A stretch of DNA of 64,000 nt, from positions 2,108,001 to 2,172,000 of the forward strand of contig JANTQA010000023.1 of the NCBI GenBank assembly GCA_027625915.1, read 5' to 3'. Source of the stretch: Anaeramoeba flamelloides. Its lineage: Eukaryota; Metamonada; Anaeramoebidae. Positions 12,039 through 22,704 of the stretch are shown piece by piece. Under the pieces are notes generated by a model. The model had not been told where the DNA came from. It did no database searches and saw nothing but the letters and a program-made list of their open reading frames with translations. Both the position numbers and the translations under genes were made by a program. Each line of letters starts with the position of its first letter. The stretch's first letter is position 1.

Positions 12039-12407
12039 TTATCCGTAATCATTTTTTTTTGATTTGTTTTGAATGAACTTTAATGGTGGAACAAAAAAAT
12101 CACATGGTACCAATATCTTCAAATTTCCACCACTGTGAAGAATTTGCTTTAGCTGTCCCGTGTGGATTTTAAAAACCAAAGGATGACAGAAACAGAAAGT
12201 ATCCTAGTACAAGTGTATTAGGAATTATCACTCTTCAAAAATAACAAATTCGGGATTAGCCCGGACTGTGTTTTGTGTAAATGGAAATTTGTTTCGATTT
12301 GGAAATCCAAAACAACCAACAAAATACCCTTTTCGTTGATCATTTTCAATTTTAAGATCATCAACAAGACAATTTACAGCAATAAATTCAAAATTAAAAA
12401 AAAAAAA
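12039..12407 (-). pseudogene. Coding-like fragment, possibly two 3' exons of an unidentified gene
   Basis: On the minus strand, 12407-12231 is open for 59 codons, with non-biased protein-like text (DDLKIENDQRKGYFVGCFG, then PFTQNTVRANPEF). The stretch 12203-12042 is open for 54 codons (HPLVFKIHTGQLKQILHSGG, then VPCDFFVPPLKF) and ends in TAA at 12041-12039. A GT...AG segment of 42 bases (12245-12204) would join them in phase 0. Upstream, an in-frame TGA sits next to a run of 12 T, and the nearest TAG acceptor (12419-12421) is in another frame. The 5' part is therefore broken or misread at the homopolymer. No start and no family are recognised. Its composition is richer in G+C than its surroundings. 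A decayed or partial gene is the simplest reading. Confidence 0.25.
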
Positions 12408-14339
12408 TCAATCATCCACTACAAGGAAAATTTAAACACCGAAAATTAAAGTTAGACACAACTATACATTGGATTTCAGTTATATTTCATCTTTTATAAA
12501 TTATTTTTTCAAAGTTATCATAATTTTATGTAATAAAAAAAGGATAGCTTTTAAACTCTTGAAAATCCGAATACCCCCCTTTTCAAAAATACCGACTTTT
12601 GAAAAAAACACCTATTTTTGGGGTATTTTTTTAATGAAAAAAGTTGAAATGAATTAATTTTTGATTGAACATTAAGACTGAAAAAAGAATAAATGTTAAA
12701 GTAATTTGCGGAAAACAATCGGGAATGTATATAAAAACTCAAACATGGAAAAAAATAAAATGATAAAAAATATTCCAAAAACAGATAAAAAATCAGTTTT
12801 TCAATTTAATTTGGCGATATCTTTTGATTGAAATATTTTGTGCTATTTTAAAATTGAAAAATATGTTTCCTTTTAGACTATTAAAAAAATACTTGAAAAT
12901 TATCTCTCTACTAAGTCAATTAAAAAAATTCAAACATTTTACAATTAAAAATGAAAAAAATATTACTGAAAAATTTCATTTTTTTTTCAATTCCCATTAA
13001 TATCTATTAAAGTTGTAAACCTTTATGAAAATTGTTATGTATAATAATGTTTATTATATGAGTGTATTTCAAAAATACAAAATTTAGAGATTTTTTTTTG
13101 AAAAAATTTTCCTTGTCTTGTCTCGTCATCAAAATTCAAAAATGAATGGCTGATATTTGTTTTTAAAAAAAAAACAAAATCTTTTTTACTGTTTTTAGAA
13201 TAGATATCCCAATTTTGCCAAAGAGGTATGTAGAAAAAACGGTCCAAGAATTCCCTCATTAATTGTGTGAACGATTTTGATCTGGAAACATTTTTCAAAT
13301 ATTTTTTCATTTTTGAGAAATTCTTTGTTGCGGGGCTTTTAGAATCGGTGTAAGATAATTATCATTATTAATATTACTGTTAAAATCAAATTATACCAAT
13401 TAAAAATTTATCTCAAAGACTAATAAGGAAGCTTAATTAAATTTTTAAAAATGTCATTTCTAATTGATGATGTGAAGATCTTTTGGGTTTGTTCAACTAA
13501 TAATTAGTAGAAAAAAATTTTCATTAATAAATTGGAAAAGAACAGTATTAAAAAAGGGTTGGCAAAAAGTGTGATAAAAAACAATTTAATAAAAACTATT
13601 TTCAAGTCAAATAGGCTCATACGTAATGGGTCGAATTATACATGTTTAAATGATTTAAATCAGATTAGAAGAAAAATTTGATTCGAAAATTTCAAAATTA
13701 AAATCATTTTTTTCTTTTTTCTTTTTTTCTTCGATCGATTTTTTTTTAAAATGTAATTGATTTGAAAATTTTTTTTTTATTACAAGATCTATAGTCACTA
13801 GGTAAAAAATGTGATATTGAAAATCTGAAAATGATTGTAGAGAAATCTTATTAATTTTTATTGGAATTTTCTTTGATCCTTGATTGAAGATCAAGCTGAA
13901 CATTGCTAGTGTTTTTTTTCAATTGAGTAACTTCGAAGTTTGAGTTTTTTCAATTTTTGAGAAAATATATAGATTTATTTAGTTTTATTTCAGATTGGTA
14001 TCAACTATTCTCTGATTTGTATTATTCTACTTATTTTTTATTTATTTTTCAAAGGTCAATTATAAAAAATAATTGATATTTGGAAATTTTTTGGGGCTCT
14101 TTGACATAAACAAAGTTTATGTTCTGAAAATAGGTCTAACCGGGTTAATGAACAATTTTAAAGACCTTTTTTGAAAACTTTTTTATTACGCTTTTTTAAA
14201 ATGGCTGTGGTATGGGAGTATAATAAAAAATTAAAAAAAGATTAGAAGAGCCATTTTAAAAAAGACGGGTGACTTCTTTTAAAACTTTTGTCAAGTTGGG
14301 TATTTCCAAAAAAGTGAAGACTTTTTTATAATCAAAAAT

Positions 14340-14700
14340 TTTTATACTTTTTCTGTTTTAATAAAGTGAGGGATTAATCTTTAAACGTGGTGTAGAGGAT
14401 GGGGTGGGTAGAAAAGCACTTTTTCAAAAAAAAGTCCACACTTTATGAAAATAAAGTCATTTTAAAAAAAGTCTTTACCTTTTCCAAATTAAAACTTTTT
14501 GAAAGTTTTCTTTTTTCAAAAAGTAAAGACTCAACCAGGACATTTAGAACTTTTGGATAGTTTTCTTCTAAAAAAAAGTTAGGGGCAACCTTTAAACGGG
14601 AGGTCGATGTTAGTGTGGGAATAAAAGCACTATTTCTAAAAACAGTCTTTACTTTTTTAAAACTTTGTTTTTATGAAAAGTTTTAATTAGATCTATCTAA
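14340..14700 (+). repeat. Diverged tandem-like direct repeat
   Basis: Two blocks about 205 bases apart share the order AGTGAGGGATTAATCTTTAAACG / AGTTAGGGGCAACCTTTAAACG, then a G-rich phrase, then AAAAGCACT and an AAAGTC..AC/ACAGTCTTTACTTT phrase. The AAAGTCTTTAC motif and its complement recur from 14160 to 14790. It is probably an old duplicated repeat. Confidence 0.4.
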
Positions 14701-16362
14701 AAAAAAAAAAAAAAGAACCTTACTTTTTTAAAATAGAAAAATTTAAAAAAGTTTTTATTATAAAAAAGCACTCACTTTTTTAAAATAGCTGTAATTTGTT
14801 TTTTCAAGTTTTAAAATTTTTGTAAATAATTAAAAGGTTCAAAAGTCCCATTCTGTTAAAAAAACGTTTTTTGCCAAATGAATTATTTTCAAATTCATTC
14901 AACATTTTTCGTTTGCTAAATTAAAAGAGCAGAAAAATAAAAATAAAGTGTGATTAAAATGACCAAGTGTGTATGTTTTATTGAATTTACATTTAAAAAG
15001 TTTGATCAAACATAAAATTTTTTGAAAAAGAAAAAAGAAAAAAATTAAAAAAAAAAAATAAAAAAAAAAAAATATTACCCCTTATTGATTTTATTAATAT
15101 GTATTGAGTAAAATTTGCGTAGAAACTTTCACATTTTCTTTGTCTTTCTTCAAATTATTACTGATTTTTCTTTTACATTTTATTTCCTTGCTTTTTTTTG
15201 TTTTCCTGGTTTCATTTTAATCCATTTTTTACATAAGCTAATAAATATTCTAACAACTCTAAATTACTTGGAAATTTTATGTATATTTTCACAATCTGAA
15301 AATCTCACTCTTCCATCACATCATTTAGAGAGATTTTTTTTGTTTTGCAATCTTGAAATTTTTTATTGATCTCTTGTCTCATTGAAAAAAAAAATAACAA
15401 TTAGGTGCAAAAACAAAAAAAAAATGAATTAATGGAATCCTTTTAATTTTTTTTTTAAACTAAGGAGTGCTTACAAAATATTTATCAAACCAAAATTAAT
15501 TTTTTTTTTTTTTTATAACCAAATATTCTTAATTTAAACAATCACTAAAGATTCAAAATGAAAAAAAAAATAAAAATTTTCAAAAAAAAGAATTATTTTG
15601 TTGGCTTAGTCAGAGAAATTATAGTTATGTAAGATCTCTCTAAGAATATTTTTATAGAATGTTTCCTTTTAGGGTATTTTTATTTTATTAACTATATCCA
15701 GAGAAAGGTTTTTTTTTTTTTTTTTTTTTTGAGAATTCCTTTTTCTTAATATATGAGGAGGAAAACATTTTTTGAATGTTATACCACAAAATAAAACAAC
15801 ATTTGTTTTCTAATTTTTTCATTTTTTTTTTTTTTTTTGTCCTCATATTTAGTAAATCGCTTCGTCAATTTCCTGAAAATCTCAATTTTTTTTTGGACAC
15901 TTTAAAATTCTTAGTCCTAATATGTAATTTTTGTGATTATTTTTATTGAGTACATTTTTAATTTAAAAAGATTTATTATTTATATAATTAAGCCCAGCAT
16001 TTGTATTAGTTCTTATTTTTAAAAAATAATGAAAGAATTATTTTTTTGAAAATTTGATTTTTCATTTTTAAATTTTGAATCAAAAAAAAAAACATAACTA
16101 TATACCAATTTCCAACATATTCAAATAATTGCCCCCAAAAAATCCTACTAACTCAAAACCACTTTACCCTTTAAAGAATAAAGCAAAAGAATAAAAAATT
16201 ATATTTTTTCAACATCACTAATGATCAACAATCGTTAAACATTTAATAACAAACAAACAAATAAATAAATAAATAAAAAGAAAAAAATTAAAAAATGCAA
16301 AGATATTATTAATTCATCATTCAAAGAAATGCAAGAAAGGACAATGCAAATGCGAGTACAAA

Positions 16363-17670
16363 ATGGATGGCTCAACGTCAAGTAAAGCAAATATCGAAAG
16401 CAAAAAGGATGGCAAACCTGCCAATTTGCATATAAACAGCGAGAATGTTATCGAAGCCATTCGACAAGTTGAAAAGGATTTTTATCAAACAAAATTTAGA
16501 GAATCAAAGCAATTCTTAATAATCTCTTGCTTTGCTCAGATAATTCTTTTTTCTGTTGTTGCTATTATAATAATATTTGTATTTGGTCTTCAAAATAACA
16601 GCCGTATATTTTGTGATTTCAAAATAAAAACAGTCCCAATGATCATTTTCCAATGTTTCTATTTTGTGAATTTAAGCATCTTAATCATCAAATGCTGGAA
16701 AATTAGAAAATTTAAAGATATCTTTTTTATAAAATCTGAACTGTACACAATAACCACTGTTGCCTTTATTTGCGAGATTGCTGATTTCACTTCAAAGCAG
16801 TTTGACAAGAACACCGAATCGCTCTGGATTTGGCTAGTAATGATTTATATGCTATTTTTAATTTCCTTTGTCTTCCCAATTTATAAAAGTTATCAAACTA
16901 CCAATAAAATCAAAAGTAACAATTCAAAGAATAATAATGGCGAAGATATCGAAAATCAGAAGAGTGATAACCAAGGCCAGTTAAATACTTATCAATTTTT
17001 CCAATCAGTAATTAATGATAATGACAAAGTTAGCTATTGGATCGAATTTGCCCAAAATAATTATTCTGTTGAAAATATTATGTTTTACCGCTCAGTACAA
17101 GAATATGAAAGAAAAAAATGCGCCCCCTGTAAAAAATTATTATCCCAATCAATTATTAAGAATTATATCAAAACATCTTCCCCCTTAATTATCAATATTT
17201 CCTCTAATGTAAGGGATTCCGTATTGAAAAATTTTGAAGAAAATCCAACAAAAAAAGATCTTTTCCAGTCAGCTAAAGATGAAATTGTTACCTTAATGTA
17301 TACAAATTCTTTCCCCTTTTTTTATAATTCAAGATACCACCACAAGATGCTAATTGATGGCAATTATGAAGACCCCACAAACTATTTACAATATTCGGAA
17401 AATTCCAATTCAGATCAGGAATTAAAATTGTTATCAAAATCAATTAATCATAATATTTTTGATTTAAATAAACTTGAAAATTCCTCATTCAAAAAAGATT
17501 CTTCGAAAGCAACTAACGAAATGAATTCAAAGAACTCTCAAAAAAAACAGAAAAATATATCAAATTCAAAAGAAGGCACCTCTACCAACTCTGGCTCAGA
17601 TTCCGGTAACGTCTCTGGTTCGGGCCCGAATTCTGGCTCGAGTTCTGGCTCGAGTTCCGGTTCTGGATAG
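16363..17670 (+). CDS. 7TM-type RGS protein, C-terminal part (TM4-TM7 plus RGS domain)
   Basis: RGS proteins speed GTP hydrolysis on G-alpha subunits. Joined to a 7TM region they act at the plasma membrane, as in Arabidopsis RGS1. From this ATG the 435 residues show hydrophobic segments at about 51-75, 88-108, 125-143 and 153-173, then a hydrophilic linker. An RGS-like helical domain follows at about 205-325, with ISYWIEFAQ-type and VENIMFYRSVQEYE motifs and a terminal FPFFYNSRYHHKML helix. The tail is Ser/Gly-rich and ends in TAG. Only four helices are present, which suggests that the first three are on upstream exons (see 11090 and 11285). The frame stays open upstream to 16273 with cysteine/lysine-rich text, so the exon may start at 16281. 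Three out-of-frame ATGs just before 16363 also make this start doubtful. Confidence 0.8.
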   Translation: MDGSTSSKANIESKKDGKPANLHINSENVIEAIRQVEKDFYQTKFRESKQFLIISCFAQIILFSVVAIIIIFVFGLQNNSRIFCDFKIKTVPMIIFQCFYFVNLSILIIKCWKIRKFKDIFFIKSELYTITTVAFICEIADFTSKQFDKNTESLWIWLVMIYMLFLISFVFPIYKSYQTTNKIKSNNSKNNNGEDIENQKSDNQGQLNTYQFFQSVINDNDKVSYWIEFAQNNYSVENIMFYRSVQEYERKKCAPCKKLLSQSIIKNYIKTSSPLIINISSNVRDSVLKNFEENPTKKDLFQSAKDEIVTLMYTNSFPFFYNSRYHHKMLIDGNYEDPTNYLQYSENSNSDQELKLLSKSINHNIFDLNKLENSSFKKDSSKATNEMNSKNSQKKQKNISNSKEGTSTNSGSDSGNVSGSGPNSGSSSGSSSGSG

Positions 17671-17695
17671 GTTTAGATTTCAAATGATAAATCAT

Positions 17696-17705
17696 ATACA
17701 TACAT

Positions 17706-17800
<95 letters not shown>
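17696..17800. repeat. Compound microsatellite (CATA)n-(CA)n-(TA)n
   Basis: About six CATA units pass into about 29 CA units and then about 11 TA units without interruption, starting 26 bases after the stop codon of the RGS gene, so it is probably in its 3' UTR. The stepwise change of unit suggests growth by slippage and unit conversion from one seed. Confidence 0.95.
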
Positions 17801-20800
17801 CCAAACTTCCTTTAAATTTGGATTTGAAATGATATATAAGCTGATTATAAATAGATTTATTTAAATAGAAATATTATATTTACTATTTAATTAGAAAGGA
17901 AAAATTTTTTACTTAATCGGAATAGAAGATAATTTAAATTTACAACAGGCTGATCTTTAAATAACATAATGGAATTTTACTTAATAGAAAAAAAAAAATG
18001 TTTATTTTATTAAAATTAATTAGCATTTTTTCTTTTTTTATCTTGTATATTTTAGAATACATTTTTTTTAGATTTGATTTTTGTTTTTGAGACATAAATT
18101 TTTTTCTTCAACTATTATTTTTTTCAATAAATTTTTATACAAATTTATCCAATTTTATTATATTTTCTTATTTTATTCTTATTGTATTTTATTTTTTATT
18201 ATTATTATTTTATAGTATATATAAATATAGATACTTTTCAGAATTTTTTTAATAAAATAAGTAACGTTGAAATAAGTTAACTTAAGGGATAAGTACTCTA
18301 TGACAAAAGGCAAAAAATTTTAATGTATTTAATAGATGAAATTCTCTACTTACAAAATTTGTCGATATAGTGTCAAAAAATTCTGATCAACTAAGAAACC
18401 CAGAATTGAAAATTTTTTTTGTCAGATCAAATTTTAATTTTCCTTTTTTTCTGAAAAAGAAAATATTTAAATTCATTTTATTTCTTATATTAGAAAATTT
18501 TTTTTCCCTTGTTTATTACATTTTCCATCATTATACACAATATAAAGTCTATGTTACCACGAATATTAATATAAAGATTTTTTTTCTTTTTTGAGATTAA
18601 TCTTTTGGTTAAGCTAAAAAAATTGATATATTCAAACAATTGAAATAAAAATTTGATTGATTTAAGAAGAATCTTCTAACTATTAAAAGTTTTAAAGACA
18701 TTTACACATTTTACATAGTAATTGTGTTTTTGTTCCAAGGGCAAATAATTGATTATTTTAAAATGAAATTTTTATGGTGGATATTTGTAAATTTTGTAAT
18801 TATATCCTCAAAATTTAAAAAATTTTTTATAATTCTCAAAATGATTTAAAATGTTATAATGTTTCTTGTGAATAAGACCAAACAATTTGTTAAAAAAATT
18901 TTTAAAATTGAAAATTATTTTGTAATTATTGTTTATCATTTTTGGAAAATCAGAAAACAATTTTTATAAAACTTCTAAAAAATAAAAAAAAATTACTGGG
19001 TAGATCTTAATTTAATTGAGAAATTTTGTTAAACTTATATCAAAATTTTATTTATTTAATCACCTATATTTCGATTAATTTTATTGGCTGAGATTTGAAT
19101 TGAAATATGAATAATTAAAAATACTATAATAAAATGACTTTCTTTTTTTCCAAAATCAATACTTTCTAACATATTACCAACAATATTGTTTTACAATTTC
19201 AAGATTTAACTTAATCGTTATTAAAAATAATAGGTTTCTTTTTTTTGATTTAAAAATGGAAATTATGTTAAATTTTGGATTTCAAAAAATATAATTGAAT
19301 TAAAATTGTTTAGATGAGGTTAACTCATCAATGTTGACAAGTCGAAACACGAATTACAAAAAATATATTTTTTCAAGATCTTGAAAAGATTTCGTTTTAT
19401 TTTTAAAAAAATAGTACACCATTAAATGAATTTTTAAATTGTAAACTTGAAAAAAAAAAAAATAAAATAAAGATCTTATGTTAACAATAAATTAGAAGTT
19501 ATTTTCCTTTTATCTCTATTATTATCATGGAAAAATGATGGAATAATTAATGATTAATATTTTTATGAGAAAATATTGATTTAAAATATCCCAAAGGCAA
19601 AATATTAAACAAATTAAATCACTGATCCAAGAAATAAAATATAATTTCTGAAAAAATAAAAAATTTCTTATTTTAAAAAAGGTTGGAAAACTTGGATTTA
19701 TTTTAAAATATTTTTTAAACTATTGAACTCACCAGATTTAAAAAACAATTACACTTTAATTAAATATATCTGGAATTTTAATCTTTTTCATTTTTTATTT
19801 AATTAGATATTTAATTTTTCTAAATTATAATAATTGTAAAATTTATATTTGCTGTTCAAGAATCCAAAAATAAAAAAATCTTCGAGAGAATCAATATAAT
19901 TTATAATGGGATAACCAAATATCAAAGATACAAAATAAAATGATTGTAAAAACTTTGAAAAAATAATATCAAGTGTAAAAAATCCAAGAAAAATAACCAA
20001 AGTACTATTTATGTAAAATATACTAACCTTCAATAACATATTTTATTAATAAAAATAAAATTTGACAATAATGAAGAGATTTTTATGCCATCTTTTTCAT
20101 ATAAACTATTTTTCAGTCAAAGGGGTACATTCCTAAAAAAAATTGTAAAAGAAAAATCCAAAAATATAATTTTGTGTAGATCAAGATTGAAATATCAGAG
20201 AAATTAATATTCTAAAAAAAAAAATCATTAAACATGGAGAAATTTATTTTATTTTTTTATAGATTATTTTTTTTTGAGATATAAGATTCAACGGTTCTAC
20301 CATTTATTTTTAGATTATATTTATATAACACTTTGCAATTTTTTGTTTATAACATTATTGGTAAATATTTTAGAAATCTAAATATTCTAGATATCTCGAA
20401 AATTATATAATAATACTTGTTTTTTTTTCAAAATTACATTTTTAGAAAGGAGAATTTCAGGTTTTATTGGTATTTCTTATTTAAATTTTATTTAATAATA
20501 CCAATCTTTTAAAAAACAATTTATTTTACTTGATATTATTATTTTAATAAAATTAAACAATTTTGTGTTATTTAATAAAAATCTTTTTTTTTTTTTATTT
20601 TTTATTTTTATCTTAGTTGAAATGTTTAAGTAACTTATTAATTAAATTTAAAATAATAAACCACCTTTTTTTATTGTATCATAGTGCCATAATATTTTTT
20701 AGATAATTATTTTGAATTTTCATAATTAAAAATATATCCTTATTTTAGATGTATTAAACTAGAATTTATTTAATTTTTTTTTACAATATTTACTCAGTTT

Positions 20801-21759
20801 CTGTAAATCAATTTTACAAAATATATCAGAGTAATAAAATCAAAAAAAAATAACTATTTCTATTACTTTTAGATTATTTAAAATTTCAGATATTTTGTAC
20901 ATTTTACAAAATACCTACTTGTATTCATATGAATAATTCATTTTGAAGTAAAAAAGATAAATTTCAAATTTTTATTTTAATTCATAATCAAAACCATTAA
21001 AATGTGTAATTATTTGGAATTGTGAGATTCTGCTGTATAAAAGTCAATTGTAAATCACGATACGAGTCTTCAGACCAAGGTTAAAAATTAATTCGAATTT
21101 CCAAATTAGGTATTTTTCAAGTAATTTTAAAAGATTTTAGATTTTGGAAAATAATTATTTGATCCTATAAAAATCATCAAAGAAACAATCAATTTTGAAA
21201 AATATAAAAAAAAGAAACAAATATAATCATTGATCAGTTCAAAAGATATTTTTCTTGTGTTTTGATACCTTTTTGGTGGGTTAATTGAACAATTACATCA
21301 ATAATACTTTATTTTTTTCAAATAATCCTTGAATTCCAACTTATCATTATATTAGATTTAATAACAATATAAATACACTGAATAATAGAAATCATTTAAG
21401 TGTATTCTATATTTTTCATTCTCTTTAGTTCAAACTATTACTCGACTGAATCATTTTTTAAAAAACAGCAGTTTAAATTTAAAATTTTTCACAAAAAGGG
21501 TTAAATATAATATGAATGATCTTGAGATTGTTTACAATTTCATTTTTTTTTTATTCAACAAAGTAATTATTGTTCTTTTTAAACTTTAGAGTAAGTTCAA
21601 TAAAAATAAGAGTTTTATACCAGAAGTCAACACTTTCACCTTTTTTTTAATTTTGAATTGGATCTGAAAATTGTTTGTTTATTTCGATTTAGTTTTGTTA
21701 GATTTTGAGTATTTTAAAGTGTAATAATTTAAAAAGCATGTTATTAGATTTTTTTTCTA
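17801..21759. other. Long AT-rich non-coding stretch
   Basis: About 4 kb with no protein-like frame on either strand. A solitary TTAAGGGATAAG near 18281 resembles an end of the A/B element family. The remaining short open frames (18370-18594 plus, 19803-20039 minus) are Phe/Lys/Ile-rich and unsupported. Confidence 0.5.
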
Positions 21760-21780
21760 CCCTAACCTAACCTAACCTAT
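21760..21780. repeat. Short telomere-like CCTAA array
   Basis: The sequence CCCTAACCTAACCTAACCT holds three to four CCTAA units, a TTAGG-type motif on the other strand. It is very short and may be chance, a repair scar at a break, or an intergenic branch-point-like run. Confidence 0.5.
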
Positions 21781-21938
21781 CAAATGCCATACTCGAATGT
21801 AGATATACGTCAAAAAATTAAACCAGTTAACATTCCCCAAAGGAGATTAAACAAATCAACTTAACATTCTATTGTGGTAATTAATTTTACCTTTGAAGAT
21901 AATAAATTAATAAATTGTTTTTCAACAAGTACTTCAAA

Positions 21939-22070
21939 TACAGCTGTTTCAACTCAGGTGTGAATCGCACTCATTTGTTGAATGGTTGGGAAACCTTCCA
22001 AGTCAATTTAAAATGTTTCTCGACCATTCAACGAATGAGTGCAATTCACACCTGAGTTGAAACAGCTGTA
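21939..22070. mobile_element. Short perfect-type hairpin, TA-flanked MITE or structured RNA
   Basis: Two 48-base arms (21939-21986 and 22023-22070) are complementary with only two differences, and are separated by 36 bases. The ends read TACAGCTGTTTCAACTCAGG on the left and its exact complement on the right. Flanking TA would suit a Tc1/mariner-type target duplication, but I see no second copy in the window. The arms have a higher G+C content than the surrounding DNA. The hairpin lies 635 bases upstream of the glycosyltransferase gene. Confidence 0.7.
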
Positions 22071-22704
22071 CTAAAAAGCAAATTGACATAAATAAAGTAA
22101 AAAAAATTTATATCCCAATCTTCTTCCAAACTTTTAAAAAGTGAAAATTTTGACTTTATGATGGCCGCTCCCTTAATTCTGAAATCCTGATTTTAAGATT
22201 TGTTTTTAGGGACTAGACAATTTGATAGAAAAATATGAAAAGCTTCAATGATCTCGAATTATAAAAATTTTTTAAATGAAAATCAGTAATTAACCATTTT
22301 TAAGATTGTATTAATTTTGGCTTATGTAACAATAATTTATTCTTAAATAATTCTTTAAATTGATATTGTAGATCCATTTTAATGAAGAAACCACTTTGAT
22401 CATGAAAAACTAAGCCGGTTTACCTTCAATGACCAGATACTTTAATTCTCCACCAATCTCTGTGAGATTGAAAAGCTAACGAAAAAAAAGTCAAGAGATT
22501 TAAACATTTTTTTCATTTTTTTCCAAAAAGAAAGGTAGCTTTTCAAATCTTTAGTTTGAGATCAACCATACAAATCTTCAATTTGACTTTTTTTCTGAAA
22601 AGAAATATTCATACTTTTTTTTTTAAAAAAAATCGAATAGTAAAAAGAAAAATTAAAGCCAGAAAAAAAATACAAAAAGAAACCAATTAATTGTTGACCA
22701 AGAA
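22071..22704. other. Upstream region of the glycosyltransferase gene
   Basis: No gene is seen. It should carry the promoter and 5' UTR of the gene at 22705. It is A/T-rich, with A-rich sequence directly before the ATG, and no motif stands out. Confidence 0.4.

Larger units (their letters stand above)
11479..16280. other. Putative long intron or intergenic stretch
   Basis: If the receptor model is right, this is a 4.8-kb intron, far longer than the 93-bp first intron. It contains a minus-strand coding-like fragment (12039-12407), degenerate direct repeats (about 14340-14700), several T and A runs, and minus-strand open frames at 13035-13310 and 13655-13903 that I do not recognise and consider unsupported. 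Long insertions of foreign repeats could explain its size. Confidence 0.35.

Noticed and set aside
13035-13310. 91-codon minus-strand frame with a fairly varied N-terminal part
   Set aside because: No family, no conserved motif and no splice partners found. I could not tell it from chance.
17582-17779. Minus-strand frame with a long Cys-Val repeat
   Set aside because: It is the translation of the CA microsatellite and of the antisense of the RGS tail.
21760-21780. CCTAA units as evidence of a chromosome end or fusion
   Set aside because: Only three to four units, with unrelated unique sequence on both sides; too short for a telomere claim.
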